Positions 45,631 through 54,078 of a stretch of DNA of 64,000 bases are shown here, in pieces (the first letter of the stretch is position 1; every line of letters starts with the position of its first letter). A program made the position numbers and the translations under genes. The DNA is from an uncultured Eubacteriales bacterium (lineage in GTDB: Bacteria > Bacillota > Clostridia > Lachnospirales > Lachnospiraceae). The DNA lies in contig CASDTX010000015.1 of NCBI GenBank assembly GCA_949283695.1, forward strand, positions 59,862 through 123,861, given 5' to 3'. The notes under the pieces were generated by a model. The model had not been told where the DNA came from. It searched no databases and was given only the letters and a program-made list of their open reading frames with translations.

Positions 45631-45706
45631 TCAGAACGCAGCTTTGACATGCCGGGGCTGTATGTTCCCGGCTGATGATCTATTATAAAGGAGGTAAAAT
45701 ACTCTT

Positions 45707-45982
45707 ATGAAACAATGTATGGATTCTGACAATCTTCACCGCCGTCTGAAGAAAATCATCGGACAGGTACAGGCGATTGACCGCATGATTGATGAAGATA
45801 TCCCCTGCGAGGACATCCTTTCTCAGATCAATGCCGCGAAATCGGCGCTTCACAAAGCCGGCCAGATCGTGCTGGAAGGCCATATCAACCACTGCGTGCG
45901 GGATGGGATTGCCCACGGAGATGTAGATCAGACAATCGCAAATTTCACAAAAGCAGTAGAACGGTTTGCCAATATGAAGTAG
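45707..45982 (+). CDS. csoR: CsoR family metal-sensing repressor
   Basis: This is a 91-residue all-helical CsoR/RcnR (DUF156) repressor. The copper-sensor fingerprint is present with exact spacing: Cys34, His59, Cys63 (C-X24-H-X3-C). Such proteins bind DNA without metal and release on Cu(I). AAAGGAGG lies upstream of the ATG. The efflux ATPase follows after an 80-base region holding its promoter and two palindromes, the likely operator. Confidence 0.93.
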   Translation: MKQCMDSDNLHRRLKKIIGQVQAIDRMIDEDIPCEDILSQINAAKSALHKAGQIVLEGHINHCVRDGIAHGDVDQTIANFTKAVERFANMK

Positions 45983-45987
45983 TTCTC

Positions 45988-46040
45988 TTGACAGCCCATA
46001 CCTGTATAGGTATATAATATACCCATATAGGTATGGGTAT
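45988..46040 (+). promoter_or_regulatory. Promoter and CsoR operator of the metal ATPase
   Basis: TTGACA (45988-45993) and TATAAT (46013-46018) are 19 bases apart; TATATA at 46011 would give 17. Two palindromes overlap this promoter: ATACCTGTATAGGTAT (45998-46013), and ATACCCATA with TATGGGTAT (46019-46040). Their GC-tract flanked by TA resembles CsoR operators. The long spacer could make the promoter weak without activation. Confidence 0.7.
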
Positions 46041-46062
46041 ATTTTGAGAGGAGGAACTTTCC

Positions 46063-47931
46063 ATGCAGAAACTAGAAAAACTTCTGGAGTGGGGAGGGAT
46101 GAGAAGAGATGTTGCTTTCCTGATCATCTCCGGTGCCGCCCTTATATTCAGTATCTTCGGCATATCCCCCTTCCCATTCGATATGGCGTGGACTGCTATT
46201 ATTTTATGCGGGATCCCGATTATCCTGGAGGCAGTCATCGGCCTGGTCACAGCTTTTGATATCAAAGCAGACGTTCTGGTTTCCATCGCGCTTATTGCGT
46301 CTGTCATTATCCGGGAAGATTTCGCAGCCGGGGAGGTCGCCTTCATTATGCAGCTCGGTGCTCTCCTGGAGGACCTTACTGTGGCCAAGGCGAGGGCCGG
46401 CATCGAGAAACTCGTTCACCTTACCCCGCGTACTGCGAGAAAGCTGACTGGTGAAAAGGAAGAGATTCTGCCCGCGGAATGCGTGCAGACAGGCGATATC
46501 CTGCGTGTACTCCCCGGCGAGGCGATCCCGGTGGACGGTGTGATTCTCTCCGGTGAAACATCGGTGAATCAGGCGGTCATGACAGGAGAATCTCTTCCTG
46601 TAGACAAAGGCCCCGGCGATGAGGTGTCCAGCGGAACCGTCAATCAGTTCGGCGCTTTTGAGATGCGGGCATCCAAGGTAGAAGAAGACAGCTCCATCCA
46701 GCGCATGATCCGGCTCGTGCAGTCTGCGGATGCAGGGAAGGCAAAGATCGTGGGCATTGCCGACCGCTGGGCGACCTGGATTGTGGTGATCGCGCTCAGC
46801 GCGGCAGCGATTACCTGGCTTGTTACGGGTGAGATTATTCGAGCTGTGACTATTCTCGTTGTATTTTGCCCCTGTGCTCTTGTCCTGGCTACTCCTACCG
46901 CCATTATGGCAGCCATCGGAAATGCCACAAAGCATGGATTTCTCGTACGGGAAGGGGATGCCCTGGAACGACTCTCTTCTGTGAAAACCATTACATTCGA
47001 TAAAACCGGTACTCTGACCTGCGGAATTCCCCAGGTAACAGCGGTCAGGAACTTCCGGTCCGAATACAGTGAGCAGGAGCTCTACCGGCTGGCTGCCAGT
47101 TCTGAGCTGAACTCTGAGCACCCGCTGGGGAAAGCGATCGTGCGCTGCTGCCAGAAAGAAATCGGTCCTGCTCTGCAGACTCCGGATGATTTCCGTATGA
47201 TTCCGGGACGGGGTGTGCAGGCGGCTGTATCCGGACAGATCATCCTGGCCGGAAATCCCCAGCTGTTCACAGAGAACGGCATTTCATTTCCAGAGAAGAT
47301 TCTTCACGAAGCAGAGACTTATCTGAAGGAAGGGAGCACGGTGATCTATCTCGCGGTCAATGGAATGCCTGCCGGATTCATCGCTCTTGCGGATACCCTG
47401 CGTCAAGATTCTGCAGCCACCATCGATGCGGTCAGATCCTGCGGCGCAACCCCGATCCTTCTTACCGGTGACCATGAAAACGCAGCGCTTCATATTGCCA
47501 GGGAACTGGGGATTGACGAGGTCCACGCCGGCTGTCTGCCGGAAGATAAGATCCGCTGGATTGAAACCTTAGAAAAGGCCCAGCGTCCGGTATGCATGAT
47601 CGGAGACGGCATCAACGATGCTCCTGCACTGAAAACCGCATGCGTAGGAATCGCAATGGGCGGAATCGGAAGCGATATCGCCGTAGATGCAGCGGATATC
47701 GTCCTTGTGAACGACGATATGAAAGAACTCCCCCACCTGCTTCGGCTTTCCAGGCGGATGATGGGTACGATCCGGCTGAATCTGACCTTCTCAATGACAC
47801 TGAACTTCGCAGCAATCGTTCTTGCCATCACCGGAATCTTAAATCCGGTAGTCGGTGCTCTGGTACATAATGCAGGAAGCGTACTGGTCATTGTAAACTC
47901 TGCCTTTCTGCTGACATGGAAGAACGAATAA
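46063..47931 (+). CDS. Heavy-metal translocating P1B-type ATPase
   Basis: This 622-residue metal efflux pump shows the actuator TGES (174-177), the membrane metal motif CPC (269-271, FCPCALVLATPTA), the phosphorylation site DKTGT (313-317) and GDGINDAP. It has no N-terminal HMA or His-rich metal domain. The last helix region HNAGSVLVIVNS is more like Zn/Cd/Co pumps than CopA, whereas the CsoR neighbour has a copper fingerprint. Metal specificity is therefore open: Cu(I), Zn or a related ion. GAGGAGG precedes the ATG. Confidence 0.93.
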   Translation: MQKLEKLLEWGGMRRDVAFLIISGAALIFSIFGISPFPFDMAWTAIILCGIPIILEAVIGLVTAFDIKADVLVSIALIASVIIREDFAAGEVAFIMQLGALLEDLTVAKARAGIEKLVHLTPRTARKLTGEKEEILPAECVQTGDILRVLPGEAIPVDGVILSGETSVNQAVMTGESLPVDKGPGDEVSSGTVNQFGAFEMRASKVEEDSSIQRMIRLVQSADAGKAKIVGIADRWATWIVVIALSAAAITWLVTGEIIRAVTILVVFCPCALVLATPTAIMAAIGNATKHGFLVREGDALERLSSVKTITFDKTGTLTCGIPQVTAVRNFRSEYSEQELYRLAASSELNSEHPLGKAIVRCCQKEIGPALQTPDDFRMIPGRGVQAAVSGQIILAGNPQLFTENGISFPEKILHEAETYLKEGSTVIYLAVNGMPAGFIALADTLRQDSAATIDAVRSCGATPILLTGDHENAALHIARELGIDEVHAGCLPEDKIRWIETLEKAQRPVCMIGDGINDAPALKTACVGIAMGGIGSDIAVDAADIVLVNDDMKELPHLLRLSRRMMGTIRLNLTFSMTLNFAAIVLAITGILNPVVGALVHNAGSVLVIVNSAFLLTWKNE

Positions 47932-47950
47932 ACAGCTATCTTTCAAAAGA

Positions 47951-47982
47951 GACAGGACAGCATCCTCTCCTGCTGTCCTGTC
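47951..47982 (-). terminator. Perfect hairpin, terminator of the DUF5684 gene
   Basis: GACAGGACAGCA and TGCTGTCCTGTC flank an 8-base loop. On the minus strand TCTCTTTTG follows, suiting termination of the convergent DUF5684 gene. On the plus strand no T-run follows, and the hairpin element at 47986 begins at once. Confidence 0.6.
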
Positions 47983-47985
47983 TCC

Positions 47986-48030
47986 AGCGCCGGCGGCCAA
48001 GGAGCAACACGCCCCTTGGCCACCGACACT
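47986..48030. repeat. Gene-end hairpin element, best palindromic copy
   Basis: AGCGCCGGCGGCCAAGGAGC and GCCCCTTGGCCACCGACACT flank AACAC. The arms pair with a few mismatches over about 20 bp. It lies between the stops of the metal ATPase and the DUF5684 gene. The consensus with the 62.0-kb copy is AGCGTCGGTGGMCAAGGRGC. Confidence 0.7.
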
Positions 48031-48051
48031 ATCATTTGCTGCAAAACAAAA

Positions 48052-48510
48052 TCAGAAACGAATCCTCACTCTCTGATACTGTGCGCTGCCGAAGCCGAGA
48101 ATCATCATAAATACCGGCTCCAGTAGCCACAGTCCGATTGCGAACGCAGTTCCTTTCCCGAAGCTTCTCGCCATATTCAGGCTATAGCCAAGGGCAATTA
48201 CAACCGTGGCCAGTCCACAGATTGTCCCTATTATTCCATACATGCTCCATGCATTTCCATTGGCCGCATTTTCTGCCATATTGCCGATCACTGTAAACAC
48301 CAGCCATACCCAGAACATGGAGGTCGTCCATCCGATCTTATAGGCTGTATAGTCTCTGTAGAACGGAATGATAGATTTCCAACCCGCCTCTCCTGCTTTC
48401 TGAAAAACCATCCATCTGGCAATCACTGTCAGCAAGATCCAGATCAGCCCGAATGTCAGATTAATGATGCCTCCGATCAGCCCAAATATCGATGAAATCA
48501 GCCATATCAT
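48052..48510 (-). CDS. DUF5684 membrane protein
   Basis: This is a 152-residue membrane protein with about four helices and the conserved soluble loop VFQKAGEAGWKSIIPFYRDYTAYKIGW, typical of DUF5684 proteins (some are called signal-peptidase-associated). Function is unknown. GGGAGG lies upstream of the ATG. The gene seems to stand alone, convergent with the metal ATPase. Confidence 0.85.
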   Translation of the reverse strand: MIWLISSIFGLIGGIINLTFGLIWILLTVIARWMVFQKAGEAGWKSIIPFYRDYTAYKIGWTTSMFWVWLVFTVIGNMAENAANGNAWSMYGIIGTICGLATVVIALGYSLNMARSFGKGTAFAIGLWLLEPVFMMILGFGSAQYQRVRIRF

Positions 48511-48626
48511 AGCAATTCCTCCCTGCTGTTATCTTTTCTTATTTCAACATTAGAACCGTGCCCTCTTCGTCTAATGGCACAGTTAGATCATAGCAGGGGG
48601 ATTCCTGTGTGTCAAGATTCGCCCTG

Positions 48627-49307
48627 CTATTCAGCATCGAATCCGAACTTCTCCCGGACTTTCTCCATTCTCGCATCGAATTCCTCATAAAATCCACTCT
48701 CATCCGCCGCCAGATATGCAGTCTCATAAAACGTCCGCAGCACATACAATGTCAGGATCCTGACATGTTCTTCACTCAATGTCTCCTGCCCATCTTCACA
48801 CTGGCTGAGGAAACTGTGCCAATTCAGAATATATGCCTCGTATGCCTTCAGATTGGGGATGCCAAGCCATTTCTTGATCTTAACCTTTCCCCGGTCCTGT
48901 TTCCTGCATTCATGGATCTGGATAAAATAGCGGAACCCGTTCTCCTCATAGTAGCGCCCCAGGGGGAAGAGCCTGCAGATCCCAGGGCGAAACTTGTGCA
49001 CCGAGCACCGTCCGATTCCATCCAGGAAGGGACAGGCATCGGTATCTGCGCGCATTTTCAGATTCGGAAGGATCATCCCGTCCACCACATTCAGCTCAAT
49101 GCTTCCTTCTTCCAGCAGGGCCTGGAATCCCTTCCGGATCCCTCTCTGCAGCCGCCAGATGTCCATGGGATCCAGGATCACAGAACTGCCCATCCCTCTG
49201 CAGCAGGCGGAACAGCCCTCGCAGTCCCGGCAGTCTGCTTTCACCATATCCCCTGATGAATACAGTCTTCCATCAGAGATTTCCTTTAAATCCACATTTC
49301 GTTTCAT
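48627..49307 (-). CDS. YkgJ family cysteine-cluster protein
   Basis: This 226-residue protein carries an eight-cysteine pattern: DCRDCEGCSACCRG near the start, then ACPFLDGIGRCSVHKFRPGICRLFPLGR and HECRK. Members are predicted to bind zinc or an iron-sulfur cluster; function is unknown. GAGGGAT precedes the ATG, overlapping the nrdG end, so it is probably the last gene of the nrdD-nrdG transcript. Confidence 0.9.
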   Translation of the reverse strand: MKRNVDLKEISDGRLYSSGDMVKADCRDCEGCSACCRGMGSSVILDPMDIWRLQRGIRKGFQALLEEGSIELNVVDGMILPNLKMRADTDACPFLDGIGRCSVHKFRPGICRLFPLGRYYEENGFRYFIQIHECRKQDRGKVKIKKWLGIPNLKAYEAYILNWHSFLSQCEDGQETLSEEHVRILTLYVLRTFYETAYLAADESGFYEEFDARMEKVREKFGFDAE

Positions 49308-49312
49308 AAGAA

Positions 49313-49858
49313 TTATCCCTCTATTCCGCGCTTGACTTTCGGCTCCCAGAGGACCACATGCCCCGTCTTCAGACTTTTGTCCACGTCGATCACTCTCTGG
49401 TTGGACGAGCCTCTAAATGCCAGCCGGATATCCTTCAGTGACTCCACGAATCTTCCGTCCACCAGCACGTCTATCATAGACAGCATTTCGTCCGTATATG
49501 CACAGCGTGCACGGCTCTCCTCCATCAGTTCCCGGTCAAACAGATATCCGGTATAGCACCAGACATTCTTCTTCGGATACCTGGCGTGAACCTTCCGCAG
49601 CAGCCCTACAAGGACCTCCTGATTCTGAGGCTCGAAAGGCTCGCCGCCCAGGAGGGACAGACCGTTGATATAAGACGGCGCAAGCGCTTTGAGCAGCTCT
49701 TCTTCTGTCTCATCCGTATATTCTCTTCCGTAATGGAATTCCCATGTGTCTTGGTTAAAGCATCCCGGACAGTGATGGCTACATCCGGAAACAAAGAGGG
49801 AGACTCTGACTCCCTCTCCGTTGGCAATATCACATTTTTTGATTTCTCCGTAATGCAT
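49313..49858 (-). CDS. nrdG: Anaerobic ribonucleotide reductase activating protein
   Basis: This 181-residue radical SAM activase installs the glycyl radical on NrdD. The cluster motif is CX3CX2C in VSGCSHHCPGCFNQDTWEF, followed by LSLLGGEPFEPQN. It lies 18 bases after nrdD with an AGGAGA site. Confidence 0.96.
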   Translation of the reverse strand: MHYGEIKKCDIANGEGVRVSLFVSGCSHHCPGCFNQDTWEFHYGREYTDETEEELLKALAPSYINGLSLLGGEPFEPQNQEVLVGLLRKVHARYPKKNVWCYTGYLFDRELMEESRARCAYTDEMLSMIDVLVDGRFVESLKDIRLAFRGSSNQRVIDVDKSLKTGHVVLWEPKVKRGIEG

Positions 49859-49876
49859 CTTCTTCTCCTAACACTC

Positions 49877-52036
49877 TTACAGATGCAGAACCCGCTCCTT
49901 GATCTCCTGCGTTCTGCCCTGGTTCCAGAACTGCGTTCCGATATAGCCGCAGGTACGTCTTGCCACATTCAGTGTATCCTGATTGCGGTTGCCGCAGTGA
50001 GGGCATTCCCACACAAGCTTCCCGTCCTCTGTGGTCACGATCTGGATCTCTCCGTCATAGCCGCACTCCTGGCAGTAATCGCTTTTCGTATTCAGCTCTG
50101 CGTACATGATGTTGTCATAGATAAAGCGAATCACCTGAAGTACTGCCGGAATATTATCCTGCATGTTCGGTACTTCCACATAGCTGATCGCGCCGCCGGT
50201 AGAAAGTGCCTGGAACTGAGACTCAAATTTCAGCTTCTCAAATGCGTCGATCTCCTCACACACATGAACGTGATAGCTGTTCGTGATATAACTCTTATCC
50301 GTTACGCCCGGAATGATGCCAAACCGTTTCTGGAGGCATTTCGCGAACTTATATGTGGTACTCTCGATCGGTGAGCCGTAGATGCTGAACGCAATGTTCG
50401 TCTCCGCCTTCCATTGATCGCAGGCCTCGTTCATATGCTTCATCACATCCAGAGCGAAGGGGGTTGCCTCCGGATCTGTGTGAGACTTTCCGGTCATGTA
50501 TTTCACACACTCGTACAGGCCAGCATACCCGAGAGAGATCGTAGAATATCCGCCGTAAAGCAGCTTATCAATGGTCTCTCCCTTCTCCAGGCGCGCAAGA
50601 GCGCCGTACTGCCAGAGAATCGGAGCCGCGTCAGAGAGGGTTCCCTTCAGGCGGTTGTGTCTGCACATCAGCGCACGGTAGCAAAGGTCCAGTCTTTCGT
50701 CGAAGATCTTCCAGAACTTCTCCATATCTCCGCCGGAAGACAACGCTACGTCCACCAGATTGATCGTTACAACTCCCTGGTTGAAACGGCCGTAGAACCT
50801 GTAATTTCCGTTCTCGTCCTTCCACGGACTCAGCGCGCTCCGGCAGCCCATAACCGGGAAGCAGTTTCCTTCCTTTAGTTCTCTCATCTTCTTCTCAGAA
50901 ATGTAATCCGGCACAAGCCGCTTCGACGTACACTTTGCCGCCAGCTCTGTCAGATAATAATAGGGAGTATCCTCCTCGATATTGTCTTCCTCAAGCACAT
51001 AGATCAGCTTCGGGAACGCCGGAGTCACCCAGACTCCCGCCTCATTCTTCACACCCTGGTAGCGCTGTCTTAATGTCTCCTCAATGATCATGGCAAGGTC
51101 TTTCTTCTCTGCCTCGCTTTTCGCCTCATTCAGATACATGAATACCGTAAGGAACGGTGCCTGGCCGTTGGTCGTCATAAGTGTAATGACCTGATATTCA
51201 ATAGTCTGAACGCCCTTGGTGATCTCCTTTTTCAGTCGTCCTTCCACGATCTCGTTTAACTTCTCTTTCGGACATTGGAACCCGATCAGCTGCATCTCCT
51301 TCTCGACTTCTGCGCGGATCTTATCTCTGGAAACCTGTACAAACGGTGCCAGATGTGCAAGGGAGATACTCTGCCCGCCGTACTGGTTGCTGGCCACCTG
51401 CGCGATGATCTGCGTGGCAATATTACAAGCAGTGGAGAAGCTGTGTGGCTTCTCAATCATGGTCCCGCTGATAACAGTCCCGTTCTGAAGCATATCCTCC
51501 AGATTCACCAGGTCACAGTTGTGCATGTGCTGTGCATAATAATCGGAATCATGGAAATGGATGATTCCTGCCTTGTCGGCCTCCACAATGTCTTCCGGAA
51601 GCAGCATTCTCTGTGTCAGATCCCGGCTGACCTCGCCCGCCATATAGTCTCTCTGCACGCTGTTTACCGCCGGATTCTTATTTGAATTCTCCTGCTTTAC
51701 ATCCTCATTGTTGCACTCAATCAGAGAGAGGATCCGGTTGTCCGTTGTATTCGCCTTCCGCACGAGAGAACGTTTGAAACGATACCTCACGTACCGTCTC
51801 GCCAGATCGAAAGCTCCGGTAGCCATGATCTGGTTCTCTACCATATCCTGGATCTCCTCCACAGATACCGCACGATTTAGTTTATTGCATTTGAACTCTA
51901 CGAACTCTGCGATATCCTCTATCTGCGCGTCTGTCAGGCTTCTTCCGTCGGATGAGGTGTCCGCTTTTGTCACAGCGATTACGATCTTCTTAATGTCAAA
52001 TACTTCTTCTGCGCCATTTCTCTTAATGATCTTCAT
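49877..52036 (-). CDS. nrdD: Anaerobic ribonucleoside-triphosphate reductase
   Basis: This is a 719-residue class III reductase that makes dNTPs without oxygen. It has an N-terminal ATP cone (MKIIKRNGAEEVFDIKKIVIAV) for allosteric control, the catalytic barrel, a C-terminal zinc site (CQECGYDGE and CPHCGN), and the glycyl radical in RTCGYIG (Gly697). GAGGAG precedes the ATG. It is upstream of nrdG. Candidate NrdR boxes are at 52113-52158. The 374-base gap up to alsT holds this regulatory region and the alsT terminator only. Confidence 0.97.
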   Translation of the reverse strand: MKIIKRNGAEEVFDIKKIVIAVTKADTSSDGRSLTDAQIEDIAEFVEFKCNKLNRAVSVEEIQDMVENQIMATGAFDLARRYVRYRFKRSLVRKANTTDNRILSLIECNNEDVKQENSNKNPAVNSVQRDYMAGEVSRDLTQRMLLPEDIVEADKAGIIHFHDSDYYAQHMHNCDLVNLEDMLQNGTVISGTMIEKPHSFSTACNIATQIIAQVASNQYGGQSISLAHLAPFVQVSRDKIRAEVEKEMQLIGFQCPKEKLNEIVEGRLKKEITKGVQTIEYQVITLMTTNGQAPFLTVFMYLNEAKSEAEKKDLAMIIEETLRQRYQGVKNEAGVWVTPAFPKLIYVLEEDNIEEDTPYYYLTELAAKCTSKRLVPDYISEKKMRELKEGNCFPVMGCRSALSPWKDENGNYRFYGRFNQGVVTINLVDVALSSGGDMEKFWKIFDERLDLCYRALMCRHNRLKGTLSDAAPILWQYGALARLEKGETIDKLLYGGYSTISLGYAGLYECVKYMTGKSHTDPEATPFALDVMKHMNEACDQWKAETNIAFSIYGSPIESTTYKFAKCLQKRFGIIPGVTDKSYITNSYHVHVCEEIDAFEKLKFESQFQALSTGGAISYVEVPNMQDNIPAVLQVIRFIYDNIMYAELNTKSDYCQECGYDGEIQIVTTEDGKLVWECPHCGNRNQDTLNVARRTCGYIGTQFWNQGRTQEIKERVLHL

Positions 52037-52112
52037 CTTGTTCTCTCCTCACTGGTTATATTTGGAACATCCCTGATCTTAGGGCTGCATATCCGTCTGG
52101 AAATCATTCTAA

Positions 52113-52158
52113 TACAAAATATAGTATAATGCAATCCCCAAAACACATGATCATGTAT
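52113..52158. promoter_or_regulatory. Candidate NrdR boxes upstream of nrdD
   Basis: TACAAAATATAGTATA (52113-52128) and the palindrome ACATGATCATGT (52145-52156) have centres 31 bases apart, the spacing expected of paired NrdR boxes. The first includes a TATACT -10-like string on the minus strand. Match to the NrdR consensus is only partial. Confidence 0.35.
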
Positions 52159-52308
52159 TTTCAGAACACCCCTTTCTTTCCACGAGGTTGTTCAAGAAAC
52201 GGAATCTATTTTATTTCTTTGTTCTACAAATCCTGACCGTTCCCATAATTATCAGTCATTTCTGTCTGCAGCAGCGGTGTACTAGTATTTCTCAGTAGAA
52301 ATGAAACA

Positions 52309-52349
52309 GGCAGTTCCCACTCCCCAATATATGGAAGTCCGGAACTGCC
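52309..52349 (-). terminator. Rho-independent terminator of alsT
   Basis: On the minus strand GGCAGTTCC and GGAACTGCC form the stem with a 23-base loop, followed by TGTTTCATTTC. It lies 60 bases after the alsT stop. Confidence 0.65.
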
Positions 52350-52410
52350 CGTCTATGTTCTTCTTAGAAACCTCTCTGTCTCATTTTTTCTTCTTTACCC
52401 GCTTCGCGGA

Positions 52411-53823
52411 TTACTTCTTTGCCTTTAATCTGGCGAAATAATCTTTTGATTCCTTTGTAACCACGCCGTTCAGTGCCAGCAGTGCCACCAGGTTCGGGAA
52501 CGCCATCAGCGCGTTGAAAATATCCGCGATATTCCACACAGCCGCCACGGTCATATACGGTCCGATGAACACTGCCAGAATATACAGCCAACGGTAACTC
52601 TTCACTGCAGAAGTCCTGCGGTTAAACAAATATTCCACACATCGTTCGCCGTAATAATTCCATCCGAGGATCGTCGTGAACGCGAAGAACACCAGACAGA
52701 TCATCAATGCAAACGACGCTGCTGCGGGCGGGAACGGAAGTCCCTTCCGGAATGCATCCATAGTGATCTCCACACCTTCCAGGTCCGGATTCATCCAGGA
52801 TCCTGCAATCACCACCGATATTCCGGTCATGGTGCAGACTATGATCGTATCAATGAAGGTTCCGGTCATAGATACCAGGCCCTGGCGTGCCGGCTCTTTC
52901 GTAACGGCAGCCGCTGCGGCGATGGGTGCGCTTCCCAGTCCTGACTCATTGGAGAAGATTCCCCTCGCGATTCCCTGCTGCATCGCAGACACCATACTTC
53001 CCATAGCGCCGCCTGCAAGTGCGCTTCCTGTAAACGCGGATTTCACAATAGTCACAATTGCCCCCGGAACCGCCTCGATATTGGTAATGATAATAATCAG
53101 TCCCAGCAGAATATACAGCACTGCCATAAACGGAACCACAATCTCGGAAACCTTTGCGATCCTTCGTATGCCGCCGATTACCACCAGCCCGACACAAAAT
53201 GTCAGAATCACACAGGTGATGACCGTGGACCAGGAATAACTTCTGCCAAAGATCAGAACCGTGTTGACTGCGTCCGGATCAAAGAAATTCGTAACCGCAG
53301 ATGCAATACTGTTCACCTGGGTAAATGTTCCGATTCCGAAAAGTCCTACGCATGCGCCGAAAAACGCAAATATTTTCGCCAGCCATCTCCAGTTCCTGCC
53401 CATGCCGTTCTCAATATAATAGAACGGTCCGCCCAGAACATGTCCGTTTTCATCCACGGTTCTGTACTTAATCGCCAGAAGCCCTTCTGCATATTTTGTC
53501 GCCATTCCGAGAAAAGCGGCAACAATCATCCAGAACAGCGCGCCCGGTCCTCCGGCAGCCAGCGCAGTAGCCACACCGGCGATATTTCCCGTACCGATCG
53601 TCGCCGACAGCGCGGTACACAGCGCCCCGAAGCTGCTGACCTCCCCATGGCCTTCTTCTTCATTTTTCACCATGAATTTAAATGCTTTGCCCAGATGCCT
53701 GACCTGCAGAAGGCCCAGCCTGACTGTGAGCAGAAATCCTGTGAACAGGATCAGAATAATGAGCGGAAGCCCCCACACAGCTCCCTGCACGACTGTGATG
53801 ATTTGATTGATTTGATCTAACAT
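52411..53823 (-). CDS. alsT: Sodium:alanine/glycine symporter (AGCS family)
   Basis: This 470-residue secondary transporter imports alanine or glycine with sodium. Family segments include GPGALFWMIVAAFLGMATKYAEGLLAIKYR, GPFYYIENGMG, GIGTFTQVNSIASAV and MQQGIARGIFSNESGLGSAPIAAAAA. GGAGGTAAAGGA precedes the ATG. A glycine riboswitch lies immediately upstream, which points to glycine as the physiological substrate. Confidence 0.96.
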   Translation of the reverse strand: MLDQINQIITVVQGAVWGLPLIILILFTGFLLTVRLGLLQVRHLGKAFKFMVKNEEEGHGEVSSFGALCTALSATIGTGNIAGVATALAAGGPGALFWMIVAAFLGMATKYAEGLLAIKYRTVDENGHVLGGPFYYIENGMGRNWRWLAKIFAFFGACVGLFGIGTFTQVNSIASAVTNFFDPDAVNTVLIFGRSYSWSTVITCVILTFCVGLVVIGGIRRIAKVSEIVVPFMAVLYILLGLIIIITNIEAVPGAIVTIVKSAFTGSALAGGAMGSMVSAMQQGIARGIFSNESGLGSAPIAAAAAVTKEPARQGLVSMTGTFIDTIIVCTMTGISVVIAGSWMNPDLEGVEITMDAFRKGLPFPPAAASFALMICLVFFAFTTILGWNYYGERCVEYLFNRRTSAVKSYRWLYILAVFIGPYMTVAAVWNIADIFNALMAFPNLVALLALNGVVTKESKDYFARLKAKK

Positions 53824-53837
53824 TCCTTTACCTCCAT

Positions 53838-53952
53838 CCTTTTGCCTGAGAGACTCACGGCACTGCTCCGGACCCCCGGCCGCACCGCTTACACCTTCGG
53901 CGCCCTTTCTTGCAGAAAGATCAACAGACTCTGCAGAAGAGACTCTCCTGAG
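53838..53952 (-). ncRNA. Glycine riboswitch
   Basis: On the minus strand the conserved glycine aptamer core is visible: a 5' GGAGAGTCTC, the joint GGGCGCCGAAGGTGTAAGC, and the 3' TCTCAGGCAAAAGGA. There is room for only one aptamer. The ribosome site of alsT (GGAGG) begins two bases after the conserved 3' end and no terminator hairpin intervenes, so control at translation start is likely. Confidence 0.9.
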
Positions 53953-53963
53953 TAATAATTGTT

Positions 53964-54016
53964 TTGTGCTTTAGCACAACATAGTACAGGATAGCACGGG
54001 AATGGAAGAAATGCAA
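53964..54016 (-). promoter_or_regulatory. Promoter of the glycine riboswitch and alsT
   Basis: On the minus strand TTGCAT (54011-54016), 17 bases, TATCCT (53988-53993). Just downstream is a perfect palindrome, TTGTGCTTTAGCACAA (53964-53979), which is a 5' hairpin or an operator. Confidence 0.55.
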
Positions 54017-54024
54017 GTAAAAAT

Positions 54025-54044
54025 GGGGCTATCTTCATAGCCCC
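54025..54044 (-). terminator. Rho-independent terminator of galE
   Basis: On the minus strand GGGGCTAT-GAAG-ATAGCCCC is followed by ATTTTTACTT, 35 bases after the galE stop. Confidence 0.85.
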
Positions 54045-54078
54045 ACCAGATCATTCGAAACTGTCCGCGTATCTGTTA

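Noticed and set aside
45651-45672. GCCGGG/CCCGGC hairpin between the AraC gene and csoR as a terminator
   Set aside because: The stem is short and no T-run follows, so it is not called.
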